DNA of 64,000 bases from Cricetomys ansorgei (taxonomy: Eukaryota > Chordata > Mammalia > Rodentia > Nesomyidae). The notes beneath the pieces are model-generated. The model did no database searches and was not told where the DNA came from. It saw only the letters and a program-made list of their open reading frames with translations. Below are positions 11,079 through 22,105 of this stretch, in pieces. Within the stretch, counting starts at the first letter, position 1, and every line of letters begins with the position of its first letter. The position numbers were made by a program, and so were the translations under genes. The stretch spans positions 60,529 through 124,528 of the forward strand of contig JAMJFZ010003718.1 of the NCBI GenBank assembly GCA_026225945.1. The letters are read 5' to 3'.

Positions 11079-11083
11079 CCTCC

Positions 11084-11725
11084 ATCGGCACATGCACAGA
11101 GATGCACAAACACACACACATTCCAGTTTGGCCATTGAGAACTTGCTGAGTTAACTCTTTTTGCCTCTGACATACTCCAACGTTGTGGGATTTGAGATTT
11201 GTTGTGTTTGTTTTGTGTTGTTATTTAGTTGTAGTTTTGAGTCCTTTCTTACTAGTCATCACTACAAGATGGTCTGAGGGCTGGAGGGAAAAAGAAATGT
11301 CCCAAGCAGATTTTCCATATTCTCTGACTTAGCATAACATCAATCAAGACCTTTCTCTTTGTTTCTGCAGTTCTAAGGATTGAACCCAAAGCTCCAAACA
11401 TGCTAGACAATCATTCTACCACCCTACCACCTAGCCACAGCCTCAATATCCAGTGCACAATATCCTGGTCACCAAAGTTGGCAGCAAATGCCCTTCCCTG
11501 CTGAGCCACCCACTGGTCCTGCTTTTTAAAGCTTTTCCTTTTGACTTCAGGGTCTAGGTAAGCCACCCAGGTTTGCTCTAAATTCACTCAGTCAAGCCTT
11601 GGAACTGGTGATGCCCTTTTCCAGGATATCTCAGTGACAGAATTCCAGCTGCCCCACCAGGCCCAGCTTTACAACTTCCTATTCTTCATCTTGAATCTGG
11701 ACATCTACTGCACATGCACTGAGCA
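11084..11725. other. Unique intergenic DNA
   Basis: No gene recognised. A degraded minus-strand ID/B4 fragment may lie around 11370-11440. Confidence 0.35.
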
Positions 11726-11729
11726 TTTT

Positions 11730-11910
11730 CTTTTTAAATCTTATCATGATGTGTGTGGGTGATGCAGGAAACACATATGTATAGCATGTCAGAGGACAGT
11801 CAGAGGACAGCTTTGTGGAGTTGGTTCTCTCCTTTCATCTTTACATGGTTCCACAGAGCCAACTCAGGCCTCCAGACTTAGGCTACCTGATGAGCCATCT
11901 CACTAGCCCT
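11730..11910 (-). mobile_element. tRNA-derived SINE (B3-type), minus strand
   Basis: CAGAGGACAGCTTTGTGGAG, TTGGTTCTCTCCTTTCATC and GATGAGCCATCTCACTAGCC are in reversed order. A 10-bp word (GTCAGAGGACA) is locally duplicated at 11789-11811. Confidence 0.75.
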
Positions 11911-12107
11911 GAGCTAAAACTTTTATCTGACACCAAAGAAAATCCCAGCTACCTAGCGTTCAATCAATAAATCCTGTTGGTAATGTGTTGGCCAAAGAAA
12001 CACTTCATGATCGTAGGCTAGAAGAGCCTGCCTGATGAAAGTATGGAGTTCTTATCCAGAATAGAAAGGATTGCTGGATTTGTTTATATCAAAATCAGTT
12101 GGGAAGT

Positions 12108-12375
12108 AGAGTGTGGTGGCATTTGGGAGGCAGAGGCAAGAGGATCAGAAAGTCGAGGTCATCCTGGCTACATAACAAATCCAAAGCCACCCTGGACTGG
12201 CTCTAAATTAGAAAAAGAAGAAAAAGAAGGTAAGGGAGGAAGAAGGAGGAAGGAAGAGAAGAAGACACAAACATGGTTTCAGCTACTTTGGAAACAAGAT
12301 ATGAAGCTTACTTGATCCTAAGGGTCTGAGGTCAGCCTGAGCAGCATAGCAAAACTTCATCTTAAAATGAAACAG
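12108..12375 (+). mobile_element. Two degraded B4/B1-type SINE parts around a GA-rich tract
   Basis: SINE-like words occur at 12108-12215 (GTGTGGTGGCATTTGGGAGG) and 12280-12375 (GAGGTCAGCCTGAGCAGCAT). They are separated by an A/G-rich tract at about 12209-12265, probably an expanded A-tail of the first part. Confidence 0.5.
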
Positions 12376-12486
12376 AATCAACAAAAATTATAAAGCAATA
12401 AATAACATAGAATGATAAAACTAAGAAAATACTTTCTAAACACACACGACACAAAAATACTAACATGTACTAATTTTTACAATTAG

Positions 12487-12790
12487 CACTGGGTGTGGTG
12501 GTATGCGCCTATGATCCCAGCACTTGAAAGATGGTAGCACAGCCGGGTGGTGGCGACACATACCTTTTATCCCAGCACTCAGGAGGCAGAGACAGGTGAA
12601 TCTCTTGAGTTTCGTGCCAGCTGGTCTGCAGAGCAAATTCCAGGCCAACCAGAGCTACACAGAGAAACCCTGTCTCTAAGAAAAAACAAAAAGATAGTAG
12701 TCTAAGCATGAGGACTTTAAAGTCATCCTCATCTACAGAGCAAGTTTGAGGCCAGCATGGACTATGTAAGATAAGATGCCTTTCATGGAA
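12487..12790 (+). mobile_element. B4-type SINE interrupted by a younger B1
   Basis: The outer copy is at 12487-12544 (CTGGGTGTGGTGGTATGCG) and resumes at about 12695-12790 (CAGCATGGACTATGTAAG). The inner B1 (about 12545-12690) is more intact: CACATACCTTTTATCCCAGC, GCAGAGACAGGTGAATCTC and GAAACCCTGTCTCTAAG. The nesting dates the B1 after the B4. Confidence 0.7.
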
Positions 12791-12794
12791 AAAA

Positions 12795-13775
12795 ACAAAA
12801 AAACAAGTTTGAGTACCACACTTGGAAAAAAAAAAGACTTGTAAACATAGTACTAGCTTCCATTTATGGAATGCCTACCACTGTGTGTTAGGCACAGTAG
12901 CATATCAAATTTCCTCTTCACAGCAATGCTATGGAGTAGGTATCATGATTACTCCTATTTAACAGATAAGGAAACTAAGCTCAGAGAGTCCAAGTGATTT
13001 TCCCCAAGATTATACATTTAGATAGTTGTGGGCCTGGAATTTAAACCCCATAAGAACAGCTACAGAGTATCTACACGTATACTTTCTCTGAAAACAGATC
13101 TGTGATCAAAAGACAAGGATATGTAATGAATATCAGAAATAATTTCCAGGCATGAGGGAGGAGATCACGTGAGAAAAGGAGGGGAAGGACTGTGGAGGGG
13201 TGCCCTATCAATAGTGCTTCCCTCTAAGGGAGATGGAGAACGCCTTCAGATTTGCCCATCGACCAGGACAAGCACTTACAGAGAGCTCCACTCAGGGCTC
13301 AGGACGGTACCTCCATGTAAGCTCCTGTCTGGATCTGTGCTTGCTGAGCTCACCCAGTCTGCAGCCACAGAGACGCTCTAGGGCAGAGGAGGAAGCACAT
13401 CTCAGGAGCCCAAGGCTTCCAGTGTGGGTGATGCTTCGCCCTATGAGAATCCAAGCAAGCAGGCAGCTCTCTTACCCTGTGTTACTCACATCTTTTAAAT
13501 GTTGACATATTTCATAATAGGATAGTTTTTCAGATGTTCACCTATTGATCACAATGCACCCTATTATTACAGAAAATCTTTAGTAACACATACGTCTTTA
13601 AATGCTCTTCTGTGTTTGAATGTATTGCAAGATATTTGTATGACACAAATATCACTAGAACTACTAGTTCACATTTAACTTTAAGAACACCTTACCTCCA
13701 AAAGTAAGTTAATCTAAACAGGAGAGTTCTTTTTAATTACAGTAAAAATAAAATATCATATACCATTAGCAGTAG
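12795..13775. other. Unique intergenic DNA
   Basis: No gene recognised. Stretch 12860-13020 has words resembling an old mammalian interspersed repeat (MIR-like: a GGAAACTAAGCTCAGAGAG motif at about 12969-12987), which I cannot confirm. Confidence 0.35.
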
Positions 13776-13779
13776 AGAA

Positions 13780-13925
13780 GAGCCAGGCACGGCAGTGCAC
13801 ACCCGTAATCCCAACATTGAGGACGCTGAGATAGGAGAATTACCGTGAGTTTGAGGTCACCTTGGGCAGCATAGCAAGTACGCCAGAACAGAGCTATATG
13901 ATGAGACGCTGTCTCAAACAAAGTG
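13780..13925 (+). mobile_element. B4/B1-type SINE
   Basis: GCCAGGCACGGCAGTGCACA, CCCGTAATCCCAACATTGAG and GAGACGCTGTCTCAAAC are in B1/B4 order. Confidence 0.7.
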
Positions 13926-14640
13926 TTTGGGAAGCTGGGTAGCAGAGAGACAGGGCTATGGCACTTCCTGACACGGAATCTCACTGACCATGGCAGATAT
14001 GGATAAAGTGACAGAAAATGGTTTTTGTTTTCTTCTTTGTTTTTTAGCTAGGTAGCTTTAGAAATGCTTTGTTGTAACTAATTTGCTAGTTTTACAGCTG
14101 TGCTCGGGATAAGTGGTGCTCAGTAACAGTGCTGGCCTAGGCTGGATATCCATCACCAGTAAATAAATGAATCAACAATACTTGCTTTTTTTTAGCTTAA
14201 ATGACTGTAGTCAGAATCCTTACAGATGTTCAGATGGGAAAGTTAAAGGGGTTTTAGAACTCGGGTTTGAGAATAAGCCTGCAAATTCTTTTCTTCCAGC
14301 ACAGTCCTTTGGGTAGGTAGATAAAGATAAGCTTATTTCCCACCTACATTCCCTCCCTGCCTGGGAGCTGGCTGGTTTTCATCTGCCATTCTGTCTTTGC
14401 TCCCCAGCCAGGAAAGCTTGCTTTATGATGTCTCTTCTTGTTCATATAGCTTTCAACCAGTAATCAGATAACTGCCCCCAACACCAGAGAGAAGAAAGGG
14501 GTGTTAAAACTAGACATTACGAATTCAATTCTAAAACAAGTACTTATTTGCATTTTTTAATTGGCATACAAAATAGCAGGTGGCTTTGTGGCATTTTCAT
14601 ACATACATACAGACACTACTCACACAATTTTTTTCTTTTT
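13926..14640. other. Unique intergenic DNA
   Basis: No gene recognised. Confidence 0.3.
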
Positions 14641-14825
14641 TTTTTTTAAGTTTTATTTAATTTACTTATTTATGTATATGTGGGGGGAGCATGGGCCACA
14701 GCATGTACGTGAGATCAGGACAATCTGTGAGAGTAGGTTCTCTCCTTCCACCGAGTGGGTCCTAAGGATCAAACTTAAGTCATCAGCCTTGGAGGGCTTA
14801 CCCACTAAGCCATTTCACCACCCCT
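14641..14825 (-). mobile_element. tRNA-derived SINE (B3-type), minus strand, followed by a CT-rich tract
   Basis: A/T tail, then TAGGTTCTCTCCTTCCACCG and CCACTAAGCCATTTCACCAC. Followed by a CTT/CTC-rich tract at 14826-14885. Confidence 0.7.
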
Positions 14826-14976
14826 TTCTCCTTCATTTTCTTCTTCTTTCTCTTCTTCCTCCTTGTCCTTCTTTTCTCTCTTTTGGAGACAGAGTCTCCC
14901 TAAGAAGCTCAACTTTCGTTTTATAATAACTCTCAGAATCATTTTGCAAAGAAAGTTGTAGTATGAGTCAATCTGG

Positions 14977-14977
<1 letters not shown>

Positions 14978-15018
<41 letters not shown>
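14978..15018. repeat. (GT)n microsatellite
   Basis: About 20 perfect GT units preceded by a G5 run. Confidence 0.95.
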
Positions 15019-15019
<1 letters not shown>

Positions 15020-15120
15020 TTAGAGAAAGGTACATGAAATCAAAGCCACGTCAGGCTCTGTTCTCAAGGAATGCTCCCTGAAGCAGTAAGAGTTTAGCTA
15101 GAAATTATAGAAATATAAAC

Positions 15121-15192
15121 GGAGGCTAAGGATGTGGGTCAGTGGTGAAAGGCTTGTGCACAGGTCCTGGGTTCAATACCCAGGACTAAAAG
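15121..15192 (+). mobile_element. ID-type SINE
   Basis: GGCTAAGGATGTGGGTCAGT and GGTCCTGGGTTCAATACCCA are the A- and B-box parts of an ID (tRNA-derived) element. Confidence 0.7.
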
Positions 15193-15311
15193 AACAACAA
15201 AATCAGCAGATAGTTTCACATTGACTAATAGATACAGATTGGTACTGGCTTCAGCAACAGAAACATTATCATCAGTTATTAAAAAAAAAAAAAGACCAAA
15301 ATCAAATCAAA

Positions 15312-15495
15312 AGGACTAGCAAGATGGCTTATTAGGTAAAAAGACATTTAGCCACACTGGCCTGATGTTCTGAGTTCGATTCCCAGAACCCACATGAAGT
15401 TGAGAAAAGAACCAGCTCTACAGAACTGTTCTCTAACCTGCATGCCCCCCAACACATCATGCTCTCACACAATAACAATAACAATAATAAGTAAA
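15312..15495 (+). mobile_element. tRNA-derived SINE (B3-type)
   Basis: GACTAGCAAGATGGCTTATT, GTTCTGAGTTCGATTCCCAG and CAGAACCCACATGAAG, ending in an (AAT/AAC)n tail. Confidence 0.65.
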
Positions 15496-15509
15496 ACTTA
15501 AAACAGAAA

Positions 15510-15890
15510 AAACTTATACCTGCAGAAAATTACAGTCTTCACCCCTCGACAAAAGAATAAACTTCTTTGCAACAAATGGAGACCGTTACAGAAAACCACA
15601 ACCAATCAAAATGCAGTTATGGAGCTCAGTCCCAAGGGACACATCTACAAAACAACACCAGAAACTAAGGCTCAGGATCATTGCAGAAGCAGTGGAAAGT
15701 TTACAAGAGCCAGAGGGTCAGGGAGCTGGCTGTGAGACCGTGTCTCTTAGCAATGTCAGAAATTCCATCTATAAAGTCTCACATGAGGGAAAGCCCAGGA
15801 AATCTCAACCCTGCACAAAGAACCACAGAAAACAAAGGAAAACTGAGTTGGTGTGCTCTTCCCTGGGGAAGAGGACTATTTCTCCTGTAT
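15510..15890 (+). repeat. Interspersed-repeat-like fragment, family not named
   Basis: The stretch carries phrases I associate with a common rodent interspersed repeat (AAGGCTCAGGATCATTGCAG; CCAGAGGGTCAGGGAGC; ATAAAGTCTCACATGAGG), but I cannot assign it to L1 3' sequence or an LTR element. The open frames across it show no domain. Confidence 0.35.
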
Positions 15891-15894
15891 CTGA

Positions 15895-16050
15895 GCAAGG
15901 TGGCTCACACCTATAATTCCAACACCCAGGAGGGTAAGACAGGTGGATTGCCACATGTTCAAAGATAGCATGGGGTACATAGTAAGGTAAGTTCCAAAGA
16001 GATCCTCTCTCACAACAAAATCAAAACAAAACAAAACAAAACAAACAAAA
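15895..16050 (+). mobile_element. B1/B4-type SINE with (AAAAC)n tail
   Basis: GGTGGCTCACACCTATAATT, CCAACACCCAGGAGGG and a tail of AAAACA repeats at 16018-16050. Confidence 0.7.
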
Positions 16051-16460
16051 GCTTACATGAAGTATAACAATGTTTCACAGAATACACAAATCCTGAAGGA
16101 CTGTTCAGATGGTAGTTAGTAAGCACTACATTTACCCTGTCTACACTATTGAATATCCAGGTACCCTCTCTTCCTCCTTTTTTTTTTTTTTTTTTGGTGT
16201 GGGGGGGTATTTATAGCCTACTAAAGCAAGATAGACTGATAAATATTATACTCACTGTATTCACACCAATTGCTCTAGTTTCAGCATAGAGAAAAAACTA
16301 ATATCCTTTAGGGCGAAAATTCTTGGAGAAGAAAGTGGTCAGCTGAGTATACGTAATTTATATTGCTGACAAGAGAGTAGTTCAACGATTATTTATGTAA
16401 TATGTATTTAGCTCTCAACAACCTACGTAACGAAGTGTTCTGAGGAAGTGGGGATGGTTT
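16051..16460. other. Unique intergenic DNA
   Basis: No gene recognised. A T-run followed by a G-run at about 16178-16208. Confidence 0.3.
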
Positions 16461-16461
16461 G

Positions 16462-16600
16462 GTTGTTTTTTGAGGCAGGGTCTCATGTAGTTTAGGCTGG
16501 CCTCCAACTGTGTGGCTGAGAATAACCTTGAATTCTTAAACCTCCTGCCTCTGCCTCCCCAGTGCTGGGACTGCAGACCTACACAGCCACACCCAGCACA
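16462..16600 (-). mobile_element. B1/B4-type SINE, minus strand
   Basis: TTTTTTGAGGCAGGGTCTCA, TTAGGCTGGCCTCCAACTG and CAGTGCTGGGACTGCAG are reversed B4 words. Confidence 0.75.
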
Positions 16601-16734
16601 GCAGGCACTTTTATCTACTCAGAATCTCCTTGTCGTGCATTATTTATAACCAAATTCTTATCTTGAAGATGTTTAGGGAGGCCAATGTCACAAATTACTC
16701 CCAAAATATTTCATTGATAAAACTACTTAAGAGA

Positions 16735-17080
16735 TAGCTGGGTGTGGTGGCACATTCCTATAATTCCACCACCCTGAAGGCTGAAGCAGGAGGATTAAAA
16801 GTTTGAGGCCAGCCAGGCATTGTGGTTCTGGATGTTAGGAGTGTGCTAAAAAAAAGAACAGGGTGGCTGTCCCTTGACAGGGCAACAACTGTTTCAGTGA
16901 GTGGTGATTCATCGAAAGTGCCAAATCAAAGGGAGAGTCTGCACAGAGAAGGGAAGTATGAACTAGAGACAGTGCTGGACACGAGACACCCTACATCACA
17001 GTTAAAAGGGATTACTGGGCCAACCTAGGCTACATAGCTAGTGCCAGGCTAACCATGGCTACTTACAAGACCTTAAGTGG
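16735..17080 (+). mobile_element. B4-type SINE interrupted by about 200 bases of unknown DNA
   Basis: The SINE 5' part is at 16735-16822 (GCTGGGTGTGGTGGCACATT) and its 3' part appears at about 17020-17080 (CCAACCTAGGCTACATAGCT). The 200 bases between them (about 16823-17018) match no repeat I know. The 68-codon open frame that covers them has no recognisable domain. Confidence 0.5.
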
Positions 17081-17111
17081 AAAAATCATAACAAAATAAA
17101 AATAATTATTG

Positions 17112-17190
17112 GGACGCTGAGGTTGTGGGTAAGGACACAGTATATGCTCAGAATACCTGAAACCCTGGGCTCAATCTCTTCACCACTACT
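17112..17190 (+). mobile_element. ID-type SINE
   Basis: GACGCTGAGGTTGTGGGTAA and AACCCTGGGCTCAATCTC are in ID order. Confidence 0.55.
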
Positions 17191-17289
17191 GCCACCAAAA
17201 GCAGGAATCATCCAGAACAAAGAATGTGAGTGGCCTACTTCCTGCCCCTCTTTGTTGTAAACTACAAATTATTAACAGTCAGCTTCAGC

Positions 17290-17442
17290 CAGTAGTGGTG
17301 CCGTATGCCTTTAATCCCAGCACTTGGGAGACAAAGGCTGACAGATGTCTGTGAGTTGGAGGCTAGTCTGGTCTACAAAGCAAGTTCCAGGACAGCCAGG
17401 GATACGCAGAGAAGCCCTGTCTCAAAAAAAAAAAATCATAAA
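17290..17442 (+). mobile_element. B1 SINE
   Basis: CCTTTAATCCCAGCACTTGG, CTAGTCTGGTCTACAAAGC, CCAGGACAGCCAGGG and an A12 tail. Confidence 0.85.
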
Positions 17443-17571
17443 TATTAAATTTTAATAGTGACACTTTAGTGCCCATCCCACACTATCTTCTGAAATTGAT
17501 TCTATAAACTAGTAGACCAAAGTACACTAAACATTATACACTACAGGCACGTAATGTAAAAATTATACAAT

Positions 17572-18022
17572 TCATGGTGGCACAGGTCTGTAATCCCAGC
17601 TACTTGGGAAAGTCACACATGTATGTCCTGTCGGGGTTATGGAGTGAGTTTAAAGCCAGCCTGGACAAGTTAGTGAGACTCTATCTCAAAATGAAAAATA
17701 CAAAAAGTCTGAGGACAGATTCAGTAGTAGGGCCCCTACCCACAAGGTCCCGAGTTCAATCCCCAATACTTTTCCCCTTTTCTCCTAGCCCCAAGGAAAA
17801 AACTATGATACATGTGTAGGCTGGAGCATGACTAAGTGGTAGAGCACATCATATGCAAGGTCTTGGCTACGTAGTCTGGATCCCAACAACTAAAGGACCG
17901 ACACTTCAGCAGGCCATGGTGGCACATGCTTACAATCTGAACTCTTGGAAGGCTGAGACAGAAGAATTACCAAGATGGAAGTCAGCCTGGGCTACAGAGT
18001 GAGACTCTGTACTGAAAAGAAA
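17572..18022 (+). mobile_element. Run of B4-family SINE parts (B1-like and ID-like modules)
   Basis: Alternating modules in one orientation: B1-like at about 17572-17700, ID-like at 17705-17775 (CCGAGTTCAATCCCCAATAC), ID-like at 17815-17895 (GACTAAGTGGTAGAGCACAT) and B1-like at 17908-18020 (GCCATGGTGGCACATGC). B4 elements are themselves ID-B1 fusions, so this is probably two adjacent B4 copies. Confidence 0.6.
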
Positions 18023-19049
18023 ACATGGTTTTTAAAGAGGATACATGTAGGTTGGGTTGATCGATAGCTGCACTATTGATGGTTTAAATAAAAAGCGTAG
18101 TTTGTGCTTTTACTAAGCTATGCCCCTCTACCCACCCCCAGCCTACTTTATAACTGTATTTTTGTATCTTCAGTTAATAAGAATTTGCTGGTCCCCAGAA
18201 ATCCTATATGACAGCCAAAGTAGATGACCTGTGTCTGCGGTCCAAAGGTTGTGAGTCTCCCAGCTTGATGATCAGTGAATAGTCAATTTTTTACCCCTTT
18301 GCCAAGGTGTTTTCTTAGAAACCTTTCCAGAAAATCATCTCTTACAAAGAAGTAAATCCTCAACCCTTGGACCCTGAGATGATTAAGGTAACTGTTTTAC
18401 TTGATGATAAACCATGGAGGAAGTTAGAGAAGAAAATGTTTAGCTCCTGCTGATGCCTTTGTACACATTACAAGTCTGCAGGGCTTTCTGACTCTGTGGA
18501 CAATCTTGGTGCGAAGCCCCAGTGTCAAGCTGGGCCTTGCCTCACAGGAGAGCCTTGTAAAGAAAAGGTGATAATCTCCATTCAGTGCCCCAAGACCTGC
18601 CCACTATTAGAACAATGCATTCATGTCAGGCAGCCATCTAAAGCCCAGTTCTAGTCCCCCAGGTGGGTCATCCTGGCAATAAACTTCTCTGTGACTCACT
18701 CTCTTTATCTGAAGACTGGGATGAATTTGGTTGCCTACAACATGATTTTTTCGAGAATTAATAGTTAATATGCATCAGCTACCAGTATTCATGGCTCTGA
18801 TTTATGTACATGAGTCTTCTAAAAAATCAAAATAGTCACTTTTCTCATCCTACCCTCAGTGTCCTTCAGAATTCACTTTTATTAATGACCCTATATTCCA
18901 TCACAAAGTACAAACTGGCATTTTTATGTATACTCTTTGCTGGCCACCATTCACTTGGCCCCAGGACATTCTTTGTGAGCTATGAGAACATCAGACTTTA
19001 GCCTCAGAAAGGCCAGTGCTGGGAAAGAGGTTAGAACTCTATCATTAGA
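18023..19049. other. Unique intergenic DNA
   Basis: No gene recognised. The small open frames show no domain. Confidence 0.35.
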
Positions 19050-19170
19050 GAGAACTAGTCACTGGGAGTGGTGGTAGAACCTGCCTGTAATTCTAGCCAC
19101 TCAGGCAGCTGAGGTAGGAGGATACTGATTTCAGCCCAATGGCCAAGTTCTGAGTTTGGACTGGTGCTGT
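19050..19170 (+). mobile_element. B4/B1-type SINE
   Basis: GGGAGTGGTGGTAGAACCTG and CAGCTGAGGTAGGAGGATAC follow B4 order. Confidence 0.55.
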
Positions 19171-19526
19171 CCCAGAAAAAAATAATGATGCTCCTCCCCA
19201 CCTTTCTCTCTCAGGAAAGCTCAGCACAGTCAAACATACTACATGAAGGATGAAGCCTTCTGTTCTTCCAAGGAAAAGATTCACCTGAACTCTTAAGACC
19301 TCTCAAGATCCCACCAAGGCTTGGGAGAAACCTAGGGAATTGCAAACATTGGGATGACCATGGTGAAGGACACCTCTGCGGTCTATCTAGAATTAACCAG
19401 TGTAGACAGTGTGTGACAGGGACCTCCAGGGTACTGCATTCATATAGTGCACATATGTACACGCAAGCAAATCCATTATACACGTAAAATAAAAATAAAT
19501 CTTTTTTTTTTTAATCAAAAATGTCA

Positions 19527-19600
19527 AGGGATATATCTCAGTGGTAGAGCACTAATCTAGAATATACAAGAGCCTGGGTTCAGCTTCCAGTACAAATGGA
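19527..19600 (+). mobile_element. ID-type SINE
   Basis: GGGATATATCTCAGTGGTAG and GAGCCTGGGTTCAGC, downstream of a T11 run at 19502. Confidence 0.65.
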
Positions 19601-20177
19601 AAGATCATGGAGCAGAAACTCAAACTGACACCCAGGCTCTGCATCAGACTGCTCCAGTCAAGATCTCTGGAAGTAGAGAAGAGGACATAGTGATTTTTAA
19701 GACCCTCCAGGTGATTCTACTGTGCAGTCAGATGGGAAAACTGACACTGGGGACACCACTGCTTGAACTATATTGATAACGTCAGAGAACCATACAGACG
19801 ACAATTAAGGAGAGAATTTGAAGCCAGTTGCATTTGCCACCATTTATTATAAGCTTCCTGTTGACTTTAACATCCACTTCACTCATAAAAAATGTACCTA
19901 TGAGAAGGTTTCCTTGTCTAGTCAATTTTTTCGTTCCAAAAAAATTGACTTAACTCTGTTCTTGCTCAGACGTTAATAAAAAGAAGGTATTCTTAATCTG
20001 TCCGTGTGGTTTAGTTTGGGTTTTGATTTGTTTTAAAGTATTTTCTTGTTGTTTTAAGCATAGATACAGTGAAGGTAGAAATCTAGCCAACCATTGTAAG
20101 AAGCTTCAGCCAGCTGGAAACCCATCTCTGTAGCTCTCTTGGAAGAATTCTATTAAAGAGGAAATGATTCAAAATGC

Positions 20178-20245
20178 TAAAGGTCTAGGAGCATAGCTCA
20201 GTGGTAAAGTGTTTGCCTAGCATGCACAAGGTCAGAGGCCAAGAG
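20178..20245 (+). mobile_element. ID-type SINE
   Basis: AGGAGCATAGCTCAGTGGTA, GTTTGCCTAGCATGCACAAG. Confidence 0.75.
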
Positions 20246-20889
20246 AACAAGCTTGAACTACTCAACTGATTGCAGCAAGTTGATAATATAGCTAACATTT
20301 AATAAATGTCTAAAATACACAAGTCTATTTTCCTTATTGGAATTTTAGTAAATGCCTCCATGAAAATTTTCCTAAAAGTGCCTGGGGGTTGGGAGGTGGG
20401 GGAGACGCGGATAGTCAGTAGTGGATTTCTTAATTAGAGAAACTTCATTCTGAAACTAATCACTGGCCATATCAGCCCTACGGGACCCCATATTAGCCTT
20501 GTTGCCCAAGAGGAAGGAGCTTAAGGTCATTTACGCAATGTCCCCTACATTCTGAGACACAGTAAATGTCAAAACAAGGATTGCAGCCAGACCTGGGTGA
20601 TCCAAAGTCTAGGTTCCTCCCCTTGAAGTTCCAGGGTCATTCTACCTCTCTGACAACAGCAAAGAACATCTTCGCTGCATTCACAGTTCTGTCTCACTCA
20701 ATCTAATCCCATCCTCTAATGCTAAGGCCTCAGCTGGCAACATGAACTAGTTAACATGGGTCACATTTAAGAAAAAGCAATATTGTTCATACTATAAAAT
20801 TTGGTTACTACTTAGCTTCAACCCATCATTATCCAGGAAATGATAGCCCTCAAGTTACCAGTTTCTCCAATAGTTTTTGTCTTTGTTCT

Positions 20890-21235
20890 TTTGGGGGTTG
20901 GTTGTCCATTTTTTAAATAAGTCTCATATAGCCCAGGCTAGCCAAAAAGTATGTAACTGAAGGCTGGAGAGATGATGGCTCAAGTGATTAAGAGCACTGC
21001 CTGCTCTTCCAGAGGATCAGGGTTCAATTCCCAGCACCCACATGGCAGCTCACAACTGTCTATACCTCTACTTCCAGGGGATCTGACACCTTCAAACAGA
21101 CATTCATGAAAGCAAAATACCAATGCACATAAGATTAAAAAAAATTAAATATGACTGAGATGATCTTGAACTCCTGAGCCTCTTGCTTCTACTTCCTGAG
21201 TGCTGGGATTATAGGTGAGCACTTCCACACAAGGC
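20890..21235 (-). mobile_element. Minus-strand B1/B4 SINE split by a plus-strand B2
   Basis: Outer reversed SINE: 20890-20955 (GTCTCATATAGCCCAGGCTA) and 21160-21235 (GATCTTGAACTCCTGAGCC; GAGTGCTGGGATTATAGG). The inner B2 (about 20961-21150) is well preserved: GGCTGGAGAGATGATGGCTC, GAGCACTGCCTGCTCTTCCA, AATTCCCAGCACCCACATGG and a poly-A tail. ATGTAACTGA before and ATGACTGA after the B2 look like its target-site duplication. Confidence 0.8.
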
Positions 21236-21865
21236 CTCTGTCGTGCTGAGAATCTAACCTGGGCTTCCTGTGCCCTAGGAAAGCACTTAATCAACTGATC
21301 CACCCCCTGGCTATGGGTCCCTAGTTGTGTATTAAAAGATAGGAATCTGTATCTTGGACAGAAACAAAGTCATTTCCAAGTGTTGACAATAAGTTTACTT
21401 GTTTTTAAGGAACACTGAGATAACATTGAGCAGCTAACTATATAATGCATAGAACGGAAGAAAAGGGGTGTTCTTTCAATATTCTTATCTTTTGGTTTCT
21501 GATAGACATCATTTGGTTTAGGTCTGGGTAAATGAAATTCCAGATAATACCAGAAGAGAAGAACAATGTCCACAGGTTCCCAGTACAAAAAAGTCAGCTC
21601 ATTTATTAATCAGTATCATTTTAAATACCGTGAAAGATAGCCTTTAAAAATCTTAAGACATCACAGATACTATATGACACTTACACATCTCTCCTTTAAC
21701 AACAGATAGACCAGGATCCTTAAAAATAAATAGAAACTCCCAATGTTTTGGGGAGAATAGGCAGAACAATCATGAGTTTGAAACCAGCCTGGCCCTAAAA
21801 CTCAGACTGTCTCAGAACAAAAAGCAAACATCAAAAGCAAACCTAAATTAAAACCAACTCATTGC

Positions 21866-21985
21866 TGCCGGTGAGGTGGCTCAGCGAATGAAGGTGCTTG
21901 TCCCCAGCCCGGGGACCTGAGTTTGATTCCTCCAATCTTCAAAGAGAGATGACACCCACAAATTGTCCTCTAATCTAATAAATGT
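21866..21985 (+). mobile_element. tRNA-derived SINE (B3-type)
   Basis: GGTGAGGTGGCTCAGCGAAT and GGGGACCTGAGTTTGATTCC. Confidence 0.65.
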
Positions 21986-22002
21986 TTTGATTTCTTTTCT
22001 TT

Positions 22003-22105
22003 TCTTCTAGATAAGGTCTTGCTGAGTAGCGCTGGCTGGCCTCACATTCACAGAGACCCATCTGCATCTGTTTCCAAGGTGTTGGATTCAAGGCATCCCT
22101 GGCCC
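22003..22105 (-). mobile_element. B1 fragment, minus strand
   Basis: AGATAAGGTCTTGCTGAGTA, GCTGGCTGGCCTCACATTC and CCAAGGTGTTGGATTCAAGG. Confidence 0.5.

Noticed and set aside
15121..15192. tRNA gene
   Set aside because: A- and B-box-like words are those of an ID SINE; no tRNA fold or anticodon arm is supported. The same holds for the other ID copies.
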